Shown: one piece after another, positions 40,361-48,689 of the stretch
How the letters are laid out: each line of letters starts with the position of its first letter
Numbering within the stretch: position 1 is the first letter of the stretch
DNA from: Streptococcus canis
Lineage (GTDB): Bacteria > Bacillota > Bacilli > Lactobacillales > Streptococcaceae
Length of the DNA: 64,000 nt
Assembly: GCF_900636575.1 (NCBI RefSeq)
Contig: NZ_LR134293.1
Location: forward strand, 1,985,501-2,049,500
Direction: 5' to 3'
Position numbers and translations under genes: made by a program
Notes under the pieces: generated by a model
Databases searched by the model: none
What the model was told of the DNA's origin: nothing
The model's input: only the letters and a program-made list of their open reading frames with translations

Positions 40361-41728
40361 ATGTCAAATCATCATCAAACAGTTTCAAAACAAACGATTA
40401 TGGCCATTGTTGCCATAGCACTCATTGGTTTTTCAGGCATTTTATCTGAAACCAGCATGAATGTTACCTTCCCAACCCTGATGTCAGTCTATCAGTTACC
40501 CTTAAATAGCTTGCAATGGATGACGACTATTTATTTACTAGCAGTGGCGATTATGATGACCACTTCGGCTACCCTCAAGAAAAATGTGCGGGAAAGACCC
40601 CTCTTTTTTATGGCCACAGGTCTCTTTACCTTTGGAACCATCTTGGCCGTGCTGACCCAGTCCTTTGCAATCATGTTGTTAGCCCGCATTTTTCAAGGCA
40701 TTGGGACTGGTATGATTATGCCACAAATGTTTAACATCATCCTTGAGCGAGTCCCTATGCACAAGATTGGATTTTTCATGGGGTTTGGCGGATTAATTAT
40801 TAGTCTGGCACCTGCCTTTGGACCTACTTATGGCGGCTTTATGATTAGTCATTTTAGCTGGCAATGGATTTTCATCGGTATTTTACCAGTGCCGTTAATA
40901 GCTAGTATCCTTGCTTACCTTTACCTTGAAGATTCACCAGCAGGTGATAAGGTTCCCTTTGATTGGCTTGCTTTTATGGCATTGTCTGTTAGCTTGACAT
41001 CTGCTTTACTGACCATTACTAGCCTCGAAAGCGGACATATCAATTGGCTTTATCTGGGACTATTTCTCATTAGCCTAATCATCTTCCTCTACAAGAATCT
41101 CACAGCCAAGCAACCCTTTCTTGATATTCGGATTCTCAAAATTCCCTCTCTGACCTTTGGTTTAATTCCCTTTTTCGTCTTTCAGCTGATTAATTTAGGC
41201 ATTAATTTTCTAACACCCAACTTTATTGTGATAGAAAAGATTGCTAACAGTTCTCAAGCTGGTATGGTACTCCTACCTGGCACCTTACTCGGAGCTCTGC
41301 TGGCACCTGCTTTTGGCAAGCTTTATGATCAAAAAGGAGCCAGATTATCCCTTTATTTAGGCAACGCTCTTTTTAGCCTGTCTCTACTGATAATGACCTT
41401 ACAGACCAAACACTTCATGCTTGGAGCCTTCACCTTCTTGTATATCCTCTTTACTTTCGGGCGAAACATGGGCTTTAATAATAGCCTAGCCACAGCTATT
41501 AGAGAATTGCCTGCCGAGAAAAATGCCGATGCCACGGCCATTTTTCAGATGATGCAGCAATTTGCTGGCGCTCTAGGAACGGCTTTAGCATCGCTGATAG
41601 CTAATAGTCAACCAGAATTCACAAGCGGTGTACAGTCTGTCTATCTTCTTTTTACTAATTTTGCTCTGTTTAATTTTATCTTTTTCTTTGCTATGTTTTA
41701 CCATTTAGGGAAAAAAGGATTAGCCTAA
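40361..41728 (+). CDS. MFS multidrug transporter (DHA2-like)
   Basis: 455-residue major facilitator with about 14 predicted helices. Early motif LNSLQWMTTIYLLAVAIMM (DHA2-like), the antiporter motif C region LVGGLIISLAPAFGPTYGG-like at about 140-160 (seen as GGLIISLAPAFGPTYGGF), and LLARIFQGIGTGMIMPQ. Proton-driven drug or metabolite export is the family role; substrate unknown. AAAGGAG precedes the ATG. It is followed by a bidirectional terminator shared with ftsY. Confidence 0.9.
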   Translation: MSNHHQTVSKQTIMAIVAIALIGFSGILSETSMNVTFPTLMSVYQLPLNSLQWMTTIYLLAVAIMMTTSATLKKNVRERPLFFMATGLFTFGTILAVLTQSFAIMLLARIFQGIGTGMIMPQMFNIILERVPMHKIGFFMGFGGLIISLAPAFGPTYGGFMISHFSWQWIFIGILPVPLIASILAYLYLEDSPAGDKVPFDWLAFMALSVSLTSALLTITSLESGHINWLYLGLFLISLIIFLYKNLTAKQPFLDIRILKIPSLTFGLIPFFVFQLINLGINFLTPNFIVIEKIANSSQAGMVLLPGTLLGALLAPAFGKLYDQKGARLSLYLGNALFSLSLLIMTLQTKHFMLGAFTFLYILFTFGRNMGFNNSLATAIRELPAEKNADATAIFQMMQQFAGALGTALASLIANSQPEFTSGVQSVYLLFTNFALFNFIFFFAMFYHLGKKGLA

Positions 41729-41739
41729 AATAACATACC

Positions 41740-41777
41740 AAAAACCAGACTCGTTCAATAAAACAAGACTGGTTTTT
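41740..41777. terminator. Bidirectional terminator between MFS gene and ftsY
   Basis: AAAAACCAG (41740-41748) / CTGGTTTTT (41769-41777) with T runs on both strands. Confidence 0.85.
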
Positions 41778-41781
41778 ACTG

Positions 41782-43317
41782 TTATAAGATACCTTCCAAA
41801 AGGCCTTTCATAAAGTCTTCTGAATGGAATTCTCCAATATCATCAATTTTTTCACCAAATCCGATGAACTTCACTGGGATGTCTAATTCTTGACGGATAG
41901 CCAAGACCACACCACCTTTGGCAGTCCCATCAATTTTCGTTAAAATCAAACCTGTCAATGGTGTTATTTTTGAAAATTCCTTGGCCTGGCTAAGCGCATT
42001 TTGACCTGTTGAAGCATCTAAAGCCAAGAGCGTTTCATGGGGGGCATCGGGCAACACACGCTTAATGATACGACCCATTTTTTCCAGCTCTGCCATAAGA
42101 TTTTCTTTGTTTTGCAGACGACCAGCCGTATCAATCAGAAGAATATCTGCACCTTCTGCCACAGCTTTTTCCACACCGTCAAAAACAACGGACGCTGGGT
42201 CAGCCTTTTCAGGACCCGTAATCACTGGCACATCTACTCGACGACCCCATTCTACTAGCTGAGCAACAGCGCCGGCACGGAAGGTATCAGCTGCCACTAG
42301 CATGACTTTTTTTCCTTCTTGTTTGTAGCGGTAAGCAAGCTTCCCAATCGAAGTCGTTTTACCAACCCCGTTAACCCCTACAAACAACATAACGGTCAAG
42401 CCATCTTGATAATTAATGGCTTCATTATAACACCCGTCTTTTTCATAGATGTCCACCAATCTTTCCACAATCACGCGTTTTAAGGCATCTGGTTTTTTAG
42501 CATTCTCAAGTTTGGCTTCATAACGCAATTGCTCAGTCAGAGCTGTTGCCACATGTACACCGACATCTGATAGGATCAACATTTCTTCTAGGTCTTCAAA
42601 GAACTCTTCATCCACCCGCCTGAAATTGGCAAAAAAACTGTTTAGGCGAGCTGACAAGCCTGTCCGTGTTTTTTTTAGGCTACGATTGTATTTTTCTTGT
42701 TCTGTCTCAGGAGTGGTAACTTGGGTTGCCTTATCTTGAGGAGCTTCTGCTGGGGCAAATTCCTGCTTTTCCTGTGAGGCTTCTTCGGGCATTAGTGGCA
42801 CTGTTGCCGCTGCTTCTTGAAGATTTTTTTCAAGGGCAGTCTTGCGACGATAGTAGTCTTCCATAACGTGTTGGCTACTGGATTGCTCTTCTGAAGTGTC
42901 TGCTGCTGTTTCCTTCGTCGAATCATTTGAGGCATCATCTTGTGCTGGTGTCGTTGGAAACTGTTCCACAACTGGCTGGTCCCTAACGTCTTTGGTCTCT
43001 GATGCAGTCGTTTGGCTCAGTTCACTTATATTAAGTTCTTCTTTTTCATCAGCAGCAACTAAAAAATCGTCACTACTATCAACCATCTCTTCCTCAACAT
43101 GTGCATCTACTGAAGCTGTTTTGAAATCATTTTCCACCGAACCGACATCCTCCCAAGAAACGACTTCTTGTTGAACCATCTCAATCTTGTCTTGCTCATT
43201 GGTTTTCTCTGACAGCCCGTCTTCTCCAACTAGTTTTTCTAAAAGGTCTTTTTCTACTTTGTCTTCAACAACTTTAGAGGTTTCTTTTTTCCCAAATAAA
43301 CGATCAAATAATCCCAT
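41782..43317 (-). CDS. ftsY: Signal recognition particle receptor FtsY
   Basis: 511-residue SRP receptor GTPase for co-translational membrane targeting. A long acidic, Glu/Ser/Thr-rich A domain (about 1-200) precedes the NG domain: G1 GVNGVGKTTSIGKL near 318, G3 LLIDTAGRLQNK, G4 LTKIDGTAKGG, and the closing GFGEKIDDIGEFHSEDFMKG. The ATG shares a base with the stop of the upstream HAD gene (TAATG), so the three genes are one operon. Confidence 0.96.
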   Translation of the reverse strand: MGLFDRLFGKKETSKVVEDKVEKDLLEKLVGEDGLSEKTNEQDKIEMVQQEVVSWEDVGSVENDFKTASVDAHVEEEMVDSSDDFLVAADEKEELNISELSQTTASETKDVRDQPVVEQFPTTPAQDDASNDSTKETAADTSEEQSSSQHVMEDYYRRKTALEKNLQEAAATVPLMPEEASQEKQEFAPAEAPQDKATQVTTPETEQEKYNRSLKKTRTGLSARLNSFFANFRRVDEEFFEDLEEMLILSDVGVHVATALTEQLRYEAKLENAKKPDALKRVIVERLVDIYEKDGCYNEAINYQDGLTVMLFVGVNGVGKTTSIGKLAYRYKQEGKKVMLVAADTFRAGAVAQLVEWGRRVDVPVITGPEKADPASVVFDGVEKAVAEGADILLIDTAGRLQNKENLMAELEKMGRIIKRVLPDAPHETLLALDASTGQNALSQAKEFSKITPLTGLILTKIDGTAKGGVVLAIRQELDIPVKFIGFGEKIDDIGEFHSEDFMKGLLEGIL

Positions 43318-44141
43318 TAGCTCTCCTCATCTAAAATAAATCTCTTCACAGCTTCTGCAACTCCAGACTCGTCATTGGTCAAGGTGGTCACAGCATTGGC
43401 AATGGCTTTAGCTCCTGCGACACCATTAGCCATAGCTACTCCAAGTCCTGCCCATTCCAGCATGGTAAAGTCGTTAGCTTCATCTCCCATAGCCATGACA
43501 TGTCTAGCTTCAAGACCAAGATGTTGGCAGAGCAAGTTTAATCCAAAAGCCTTATCAATGCCTTTTGGCATGATTTCAAAAATAATATCCCGTGATTTAA
43601 AGGTCTCAAACTCTTCAAATAAACTTGGGGATAGCTTCGCAATCTGCTGGTCCAAAAAGTCCGGATCGGTTACTGTCACAATTTTGTTATAGGTAATGTC
43701 TTTTGGTAGTTCAGCTAAGGAGGCCACCTCGATAAAGGTCAACAGCGGGTTGGCTAGGTGGTATTGCGAATGCCTGCCGTCCTTACTTGGAATGCTATAC
43801 ACATTGCCATCACTGATAATATCTGTTGGTAAGCCAACCGCCTCTAAGGCTTGTTGAATCTGGCGAACCTGGTCAAAACTGAGAGAACTCTTGTCCAAAA
43901 TGTCTCCTGTATTTCGCTGGACCAAGCCACCATTAAAGGTAATACTATAGTCATCATGGTCAAGCAAGTCCAACTCTTCTAACAGATTGCCAATAGCCTT
44001 TAGAGGACGACCTGTTGTAATAACCACCTTAACCCCTTTTTCTCTAGCAGCTGCCAAGGCTTTTTTATTAGCATCTGTGACAACTTTTTCAGTGTTGTAG
44101 AGGGTGCCATCTAAATCAAGCGCCAAAATTCTAATATCCAT
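43317..44141 (-). CDS. Cof-type HAD hydrolase
   Basis: 274-residue HAD IIB phosphatase. Motif I ALDLDGTLYN at 6-15, motif II ITTGRPLKAIG near 41, Lys near 197 (GIDKAFGLNLL), motif IV AMGDEANDFTML near 216. Sugar phosphates or flavin-like phosphates are usual substrates. Translationally coupled to ftsY and three bases after the second HAD gene. Confidence 0.93.
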   Translation of the reverse strand: MDIRILALDLDGTLYNTEKVVTDANKKALAAAREKGVKVVITTGRPLKAIGNLLEELDLLDHDDYSITFNGGLVQRNTGDILDKSSLSFDQVRQIQQALEAVGLPTDIISDGNVYSIPSKDGRHSQYHLANPLLTFIEVASLAELPKDITYNKIVTVTDPDFLDQQIAKLSPSLFEEFETFKSRDIIFEIMPKGIDKAFGLNLLCQHLGLEARHVMAMGDEANDFTMLEWAGLGVAMANGVAGAKAIANAVTTLTNDESGVAEAVKRFILDEES

Positions 44142-44144
44142 TAA

Positions 44145-44942
44145 TTATACTAGTCCTTCTAAATACGTTAATACTGCTCCGTCATTACAATGACCAATAA
44201 CCTGATCTGAAATTGCTTTGATTTCAGGTCTTGCATTTTCCGTTGCGATAGCTTTTCCAGCAAACTCCAACATCTGGTAATCGTTAAAATTGTCCCCAAA
44301 AGCAATCGTTTCTACTGGTTTAATGCCCAAAGCCTGACAAAGGTGAGCCATCCCAAAGCCCTTATTGACCTCTTTTAAAATAATATCGATGGAATCAAAG
44401 CCGGTGGTCACTGCAGTGGCATAAGGGAGGGCCTGGTTCAGCCAATCGCTTCCTTCTAAGACCGTATCGCCAGTGAAGTTGGTAGAGACTTTGAAAATGA
44501 CATCATTTTCCATAGCTTCAAAACCATCAATCACCTGAACATTAGCATAGTAATGTTTTGTTTTTTGAATGTACTCTTCTGTCGCACCTTTTAAAACATA
44601 AGCTGCCTTTTGCCCCGAAAAAACCATACCTGATTCTACGTAGTGAGGATTAGCTAAGACCTTTTCTGCAACTTCGATGTACTGCTCTTTGGTCATCACA
44701 TCTGCAAATAGAATCTCACCACGGCATTGAACCACAGAGCCATTTTCTGCAATAATAGCAATTTGCTCTAAAAAGGGTTCAAAAAGCTGGGCAATAGCTA
44801 AGAGCGAACGGCCACTCGAAACCGTAAATAAAATGCCTTTTTCGGCTAACTTTGGCAAGAGCGCAGCTAATTGCCCTTGATTATAAGTACCATCTTCAGC
44901 TAGGAAGGTACCATCCATATCTGTCGCTATCAATTTAATCAT
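44145..44942 (-). CDS. Cof-type HAD hydrolase, next to prophage junction
   Basis: 265-residue HAD IIB phosphatase. Motif I ATDMDGTFLAEDGTY near 5-19, motif II VSSGRSLLAIAQL, motif IV AFGDNFNDYQML near 213. ATG 44942 (MIKLIATD) is chosen because the family begins there; the frame is open a further 95 codons into the recombinase end, but that part has no family similarity. The prophage has replaced whatever lay upstream, so this operon may depend on promoter sequence in the short junction (44943-45075). Confidence 0.92.
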   Translation of the reverse strand: MIKLIATDMDGTFLAEDGTYNQGQLAALLPKLAEKGILFTVSSGRSLLAIAQLFEPFLEQIAIIAENGSVVQCRGEILFADVMTKEQYIEVAEKVLANPHYVESGMVFSGQKAAYVLKGATEEYIQKTKHYYANVQVIDGFEAMENDVIFKVSTNFTGDTVLEGSDWLNQALPYATAVTTGFDSIDIILKEVNKGFGMAHLCQALGIKPVETIAFGDNFNDYQMLEFAGKAIATENARPEIKAISDQVIGHCNDGAVLTYLEGLV

Positions 44943-45075
44943 ACAATCTAACCTTTTCCCTTTCAAGGGGGTGCAAAACCCGAGTGGGGTGTGCATCTCA
45001 AATCCTAATATAACTCCTTCTATTATAACACAGAAACACCAAAAAAAGACGTGCCGAATTGACACATCTTGTCTT

Positions 45076-46641
45076 CTATAAATCAATCCGAACACCATTT
45101 TTGAAGGTGAGGCTGATTTTCTTGCCCTCTTTAATATCCAATCGCTCAACACTAGTCTGCCAGAGTTCTTGATTGAAATCTGTAATGAGGTCTTCCTGCT
45201 GTTTGAGTTGTTGAATAAATCCATCAAGACTTAGCTGTTTACTTTTCTGCTCTTCTAAGGATGACGTAGCTTCCTGCAACTCTTTCTGCCTTTCTTGGTA
45301 GGCTGTTACTAGAGTATCGTACTGCTCTTGGTAAAGGTCTTGATTCTGAGCCTTCCTTGCATTTCTATCAACCAAGTCTTCAATGTCTTGTCGAATAGTT
45401 TCAAGTTGCTGCTCCAAATCATCAATCTTGTTTTCAAGCGGTGAGGTGTCTTTTGCCAAGTCAATCAAGAGTTCTGTATTAGCGACAATCTCCTCTCGAT
45501 TACTGAGGAGTTGGTTCATGGCTGATAGGAACCAACCTTTAATCTCTTCCTCCGTCACATGGGGAGTCTGACATTTATGCTCACCCTTATACTTGGCATT
45601 GCACTGGTAGATGGTTCGTTTGTACTTGCTGGTAGAGTGCCACACCTTACTTCCAAAGGCTGACCCACAGTCACCGCAGAACAGTCGTCCTGTGAAGATG
45701 TTATTGGTTTGCCGTTTCTTTTCTAACTTATCCAATTCAACCTGAACCAAATCAAAGACTTCACGCTTGATAATGGCTTCATGGTTATTCTCCACATAAT
45801 ACTGTGGGAGTTCCCCTTCATTAGGTTTGGTGCTTTTGGTCAAGAAGTCCGTTGTAAAACTTTTCTGAAGGAGGGCATCCCCTTTGTATTTTTCATTCCG
45901 AAGCATACGCTTAACTGTACCGTAACTCCACTTCCTTTTTCCTTGTGGGGTTGGAATCCCTTGGGCAGTCAACTCCCTTGCGATTTTATTGGGGTTGTTG
46001 CCCAGTAAAACCTGATGGAAAATGTACCTCACGATTTTAGCTTCTTCTTGGTCAATTTCAAAACCACCCGTGTCACTTTTCTTGAAGCCTAAAACTTGGC
46101 TGTAGGAAAAGGTCACTTGCCCTTCAGCCAACTGACGTCGTCTGCCCCAAGTCACGTTCTCTGAAATGGAACGGCTCTCCTCTTGAGCAAGACTCGACAT
46201 GATGGTAATCAGAAGCTCCCCTTTAGAATCAAAGGTCCAAATGTTCTCTTTTTCAAAATAGATTTCAACACCTGCTTCCTTGAGTTTGCGAACCGTTGAA
46301 AGGGAGTCCACCGTGTTTCTGGCAAATCGGCTGACTGACTTGGTTAAAATAAGGTCTACCTTTCCGTCAAGGGCATCTTCCACCATTTCTTGAAACCCAA
46401 GTCTCTTTTTGGTGTTTGTTCCAGAAATCCCTTCATCGGAATACATCTTGACAAATTCCCAATCTGAGCGACTGTTGATGTAGTCTGTATAGTATGTCAT
46501 CTGAGCTTCGTAGGAAGTTGTCTGATCTTCATGGTCAGTGGATACTCTGGCATAGCCTGCCACTCGTCGTTTGGTAAAGCTGGGCAGGTCAACCTTATGG
46601 GTGACCTGTTTGGCTGGTTCTATCGTGATAACTTTTTTCAT
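45076..46641 (-). CDS. Large serine recombinase (first of pair)
   Basis: 521-residue large serine recombinase. Catalytic domain at about 25-160: nucleophile Ser in YARVSTDHEDQ near residue 35 and conserved SRFARNT, with EESRSISENV at its end; recombinase domain (about 190-290, TPQGKRKWSYGTVKRML); zinc ribbon CGDCGSAF...YQCNAKY; then a long coiled coil (about 400-480) that controls synapsis. Two bases separate it from the second recombinase. Probably integrates and excises the prophage. Confidence 0.92.
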   Translation of the reverse strand: MKKVITIEPAKQVTHKVDLPSFTKRRVAGYARVSTDHEDQTTSYEAQMTYYTDYINSRSDWEFVKMYSDEGISGTNTKKRLGFQEMVEDALDGKVDLILTKSVSRFARNTVDSLSTVRKLKEAGVEIYFEKENIWTFDSKGELLITIMSSLAQEESRSISENVTWGRRRQLAEGQVTFSYSQVLGFKKSDTGGFEIDQEEAKIVRYIFHQVLLGNNPNKIARELTAQGIPTPQGKRKWSYGTVKRMLRNEKYKGDALLQKSFTTDFLTKSTKPNEGELPQYYVENNHEAIIKREVFDLVQVELDKLEKKRQTNNIFTGRLFCGDCGSAFGSKVWHSTSKYKRTIYQCNAKYKGEHKCQTPHVTEEEIKGWFLSAMNQLLSNREEIVANTELLIDLAKDTSPLENKIDDLEQQLETIRQDIEDLVDRNARKAQNQDLYQEQYDTLVTAYQERQKELQEATSSLEEQKSKQLSLDGFIQQLKQQEDLITDFNQELWQTSVERLDIKEGKKISLTFKNGVRIDL

Positions 46642-46643
46642 GT

Positions 46644-47852
46644 CTACCGTCCTTTCTGAATGATGACGTGTTTTTCTTCTCCATTTCTATAGGTCGCTTT
46701 AGCTTCATTGGTCACGCTATTAAAAGAAATATGGTGAATGTCTTCTGTATTTATGCTCTCACCAAAGGCTTGAAAGAGCTGTTCTTCTGTAACGGTACGT
46801 CCTAGACAAGCCTCGACACCCTTGGCATCTCTTGTCCTGCAGTAATACCTCACTCGCTTTTCCTGATTAGATTTGGTCTCCAAAGTTAAAATCATGTCTA
46901 AACCGCAGTGCTCACAATACACTTTGCCTTGTAACTTTGCTAGGGCATCATGCTTTGATACTCTCCTCCTAGCACGCCGCTTTTTCTCTTGATTGACCTG
47001 TTGGAAATACTCTGGTGTCACAATGGCTTCGTGGGCATTCTCAACGATATACTTTGCCATCTGCCCATCGTTTGGAATAGAGCGACTGCCAAAATGATCT
47101 CGAAAGGTCTTCTGTAAAATAAGTCGTCCGCAGTAGGCTTCTTGGTCAAACATGTTATAAATAATTCGCTTAGTAAAGCGATTACCTAGCCTTGTTCGTT
47201 CTCCCCTATCATCAAGCCTTTTAGCTATTTTTGGGGCTGAAAGTCCTTCCATATACCATTCAAAGACCTGTCTGACAATTGAGGCTTCATGGGGTTCAAT
47301 CACATACTCTTCGCCATTCCATCGATAGCCAAAGATGTCTTGGGGAATATAAGGTTTTCCATCTTCAAAGCGTTTCTTCACTCGCCATCTGATGTTTTGA
47401 CTGATAGACTGTGATTCTTCTTGAGCCATGGAGGCAAGCAGGGTTAAAAGCAACTCCCCTTCAGCGGTTAGGGTGTCAATCTTCTCCTTTTCAAAGCGAA
47501 CACTGATACCAAGTCGCTTCAGCTCACGAACAGTTTCCAAAAGCTCCACCGTATTTCGACCAAATCGTGAGATAGATTTGGTTAAAATAAGGTCTACCTT
47601 CCCCTTGCGACAATCTTCAAGTAACTGTTGAAAATCTCGTCTATGAGCTTGACTACGGCCACTAATGGCTGAATCGCTGTAAACTCCCACATAGTCCCAT
47701 TCAGGATTTGCCTGTATCATTTGGCTGTAGTAGCTGACTTGATTGGATAAGGACTGGAGTAAACTCGTATGCGAAACCCTAGTGTATGCGGCCACCTTTA
47801 ACCTTTTGATGGTAGTTACCTTTTGGGCTTGTATCGTTTTGATTTGTTTCAT
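46644..47852 (-). CDS. Large serine recombinase (second of pair)
   Basis: 402-residue serine recombinase. Catalytic Ser in YTRVSHTSLLQSL near 27 and SISRFGRNT; recombinase domain with APKIAKRLDDRGERTR and IYNMFDQEAYCGRL; zinc ribbon YCEHCGLDM...YYCRTRDAKG. It has a short C-terminal part and no long coiled coil, unlike its neighbour. Sequence differs throughout from the first recombinase, so this is not a recent duplication. Both may be needed for integration or one may act as directionality partner. Confidence 0.9.
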   Translation of the reverse strand: MKQIKTIQAQKVTTIKRLKVAAYTRVSHTSLLQSLSNQVSYYSQMIQANPEWDYVGVYSDSAISGRSQAHRRDFQQLLEDCRKGKVDLILTKSISRFGRNTVELLETVRELKRLGISVRFEKEKIDTLTAEGELLLTLLASMAQEESQSISQNIRWRVKKRFEDGKPYIPQDIFGYRWNGEEYVIEPHEASIVRQVFEWYMEGLSAPKIAKRLDDRGERTRLGNRFTKRIIYNMFDQEAYCGRLILQKTFRDHFGSRSIPNDGQMAKYIVENAHEAIVTPEYFQQVNQEKKRRARRRVSKHDALAKLQGKVYCEHCGLDMILTLETKSNQEKRVRYYCRTRDAKGVEACLGRTVTEEQLFQAFGESINTEDIHHISFNSVTNEAKATYRNGEEKHVIIQKGR

Positions 47853-47908
47853 TGATACATCTCCTTTCGCAACTATATATCACTCTAAAGCCCTTATTTA
47901 TCAAGTTT

Positions 47909-48070
47909 TTAGGCAACTAATTGGCTCAGAAATGGCTCATATTTTTCGAGCATTTTTGCCTTAAATTCTTGGAAGACGGCTTCAGAAATCAGACCTTGAG
48001 ACAGGAGCTGCTTGGCCTGTGCCATAGTCAGTTGGTAGGTAAGTTCTTGTTGAAAGTCTTGTTCTGTCAT
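47909..48070 (-). CDS. SHOCT-like small protein
   Basis: 53 residues, MTEQDFQQELTYQLTMAQAK then LLSQGLISEAVFQEFKAKML. The last part follows the SHOCT pattern (leucine-rich helix, GLIS/T, EFxxKKxxLL). Starts inside the last codons of the HTH/zinc-ribbon gene (ATGA overlap at 48067-48070) and lies 57 bases before the second recombinase, so it is part of one transcript. Similar small proteins often accompany tandem serine recombinases; a helper role is only inferred. Confidence 0.7.
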   Translation of the reverse strand: MTEQDFQQELTYQLTMAQAKQLLSQGLISEAVFQEFKAKMLEKYEPFLSQLVA

Positions 48071-48468
48071 TTCTTGTCTCCAAATCTAGCAGTCACATAG
48101 CACTTACGACTACAATATTTTCTCTTAGGATTAGCGTAGGAGGTAAACTCACCCCCACAAGCCAAACAGACATGCTCGGTATAGGTCTGTCGATTGACTT
48201 CCTCCAAATGGCTGTTCCACCAAGTTTGGCGACAGGACGTTCCACAAAAGCGTTTCTTTTTCTTACCATCTATATGCGTCAAAACACGACCACAAGCATG
48301 ACAATAATCTGGTAAAACATCATCTGTTTTCTCACCAGCCTTTATCGCCTCACGACGACAAAATGACTTTATGGTGTTAGACGATAGACTGAGCTTTACG
48401 CCAATGGCTTTATAACCAAGTCCATGTTCTCGTAAATAACGAATAGTTGCTTTTTGTTCTGGGATCAT
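48067..48468 (-). CDS. HTH plus double zinc-ribbon protein of the recombinase module
   Basis: 133 residues. An N-terminal helix-turn-helix (about 1-35, GLGYKAIGVKLSLSSNTIKS) is followed by two zinc-ribbon-like cysteine sets: CHACGR...RFCGTSCRQTW and CLACGG...KYCSRKCYVTA. ATG 48468 follows AAGGAGG (in GAAGGAGGAAAGTC). It heads the module of SHOCT protein and two recombinases, and the imperfect repeats just upstream could be its operator. Could be a regulator or a recombination directionality factor. Confidence 0.75.
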   Translation of the reverse strand: MIPEQKATIRYLREHGLGYKAIGVKLSLSSNTIKSFCRREAIKAGEKTDDVLPDYCHACGRVLTHIDGKKKKRFCGTSCRQTWWNSHLEEVNRQTYTEHVCLACGGEFTSYANPKRKYCSRKCYVTARFGDKK

Positions 48469-48482
48469 GACTTTCCTCCTTC

Positions 48483-48620
48483 TATCTACTAGGTGACTAA
48501 AAGTGATATTTAGTCCAAACTAAAGAAAACTTTTTCTCTACATGACTAGGTAACTTTTAGAGGAGTTTTTCCGGTTTTTTGAAAAAAACTTCTCTCTACC
48601 TTCCTAAGTAAGTTTGAGGA
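48483..48620. repeat. Three imperfect repeats ahead of the integration module
   Basis: Segments at about 48484-48508 (CTACTAGGTGACTAAAAG), 48535-48564 (TCTCTACATGACTAGGTAAC) and 48593-48622 (TCTCTACCTTCCTAAGTAAG) share a core TCTAC..nCTArGTrA. The last two are 58 bases apart and also share a following GAGGAG. Confidence 0.45.
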
Positions 48621-48654
48621 GGAAAATTCCGCCATATGGAAAAAAAGAAAAAAG

Positions 48655-48683
48655 AAAAAGCCTGATGTTTCCACCAGGCTTGA
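48655..48683 (-). terminator. Terminator of the prophage late operon (after lysin)
   Basis: Minus-strand AAGCCTG / CAGGCTT stem followed by TTTTCTTTTTTC, just after the lysin stop. Confidence 0.85.
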
Positions 48684-48689
48684 TAACTT

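Noticed and set aside
44945..45227. 95-codon N-terminal extension of the second HAD protein
   Set aside because: It crosses the prophage junction and runs into the recombinase gene in another frame; no HAD protein has such a part.
48633..48662. Nine-codon plus-strand frame after GAGGAGG near 48620 (MEKKKKEKA)
   Set aside because: It runs into the lysin terminator; the Lys run is just the complement of the T tract.
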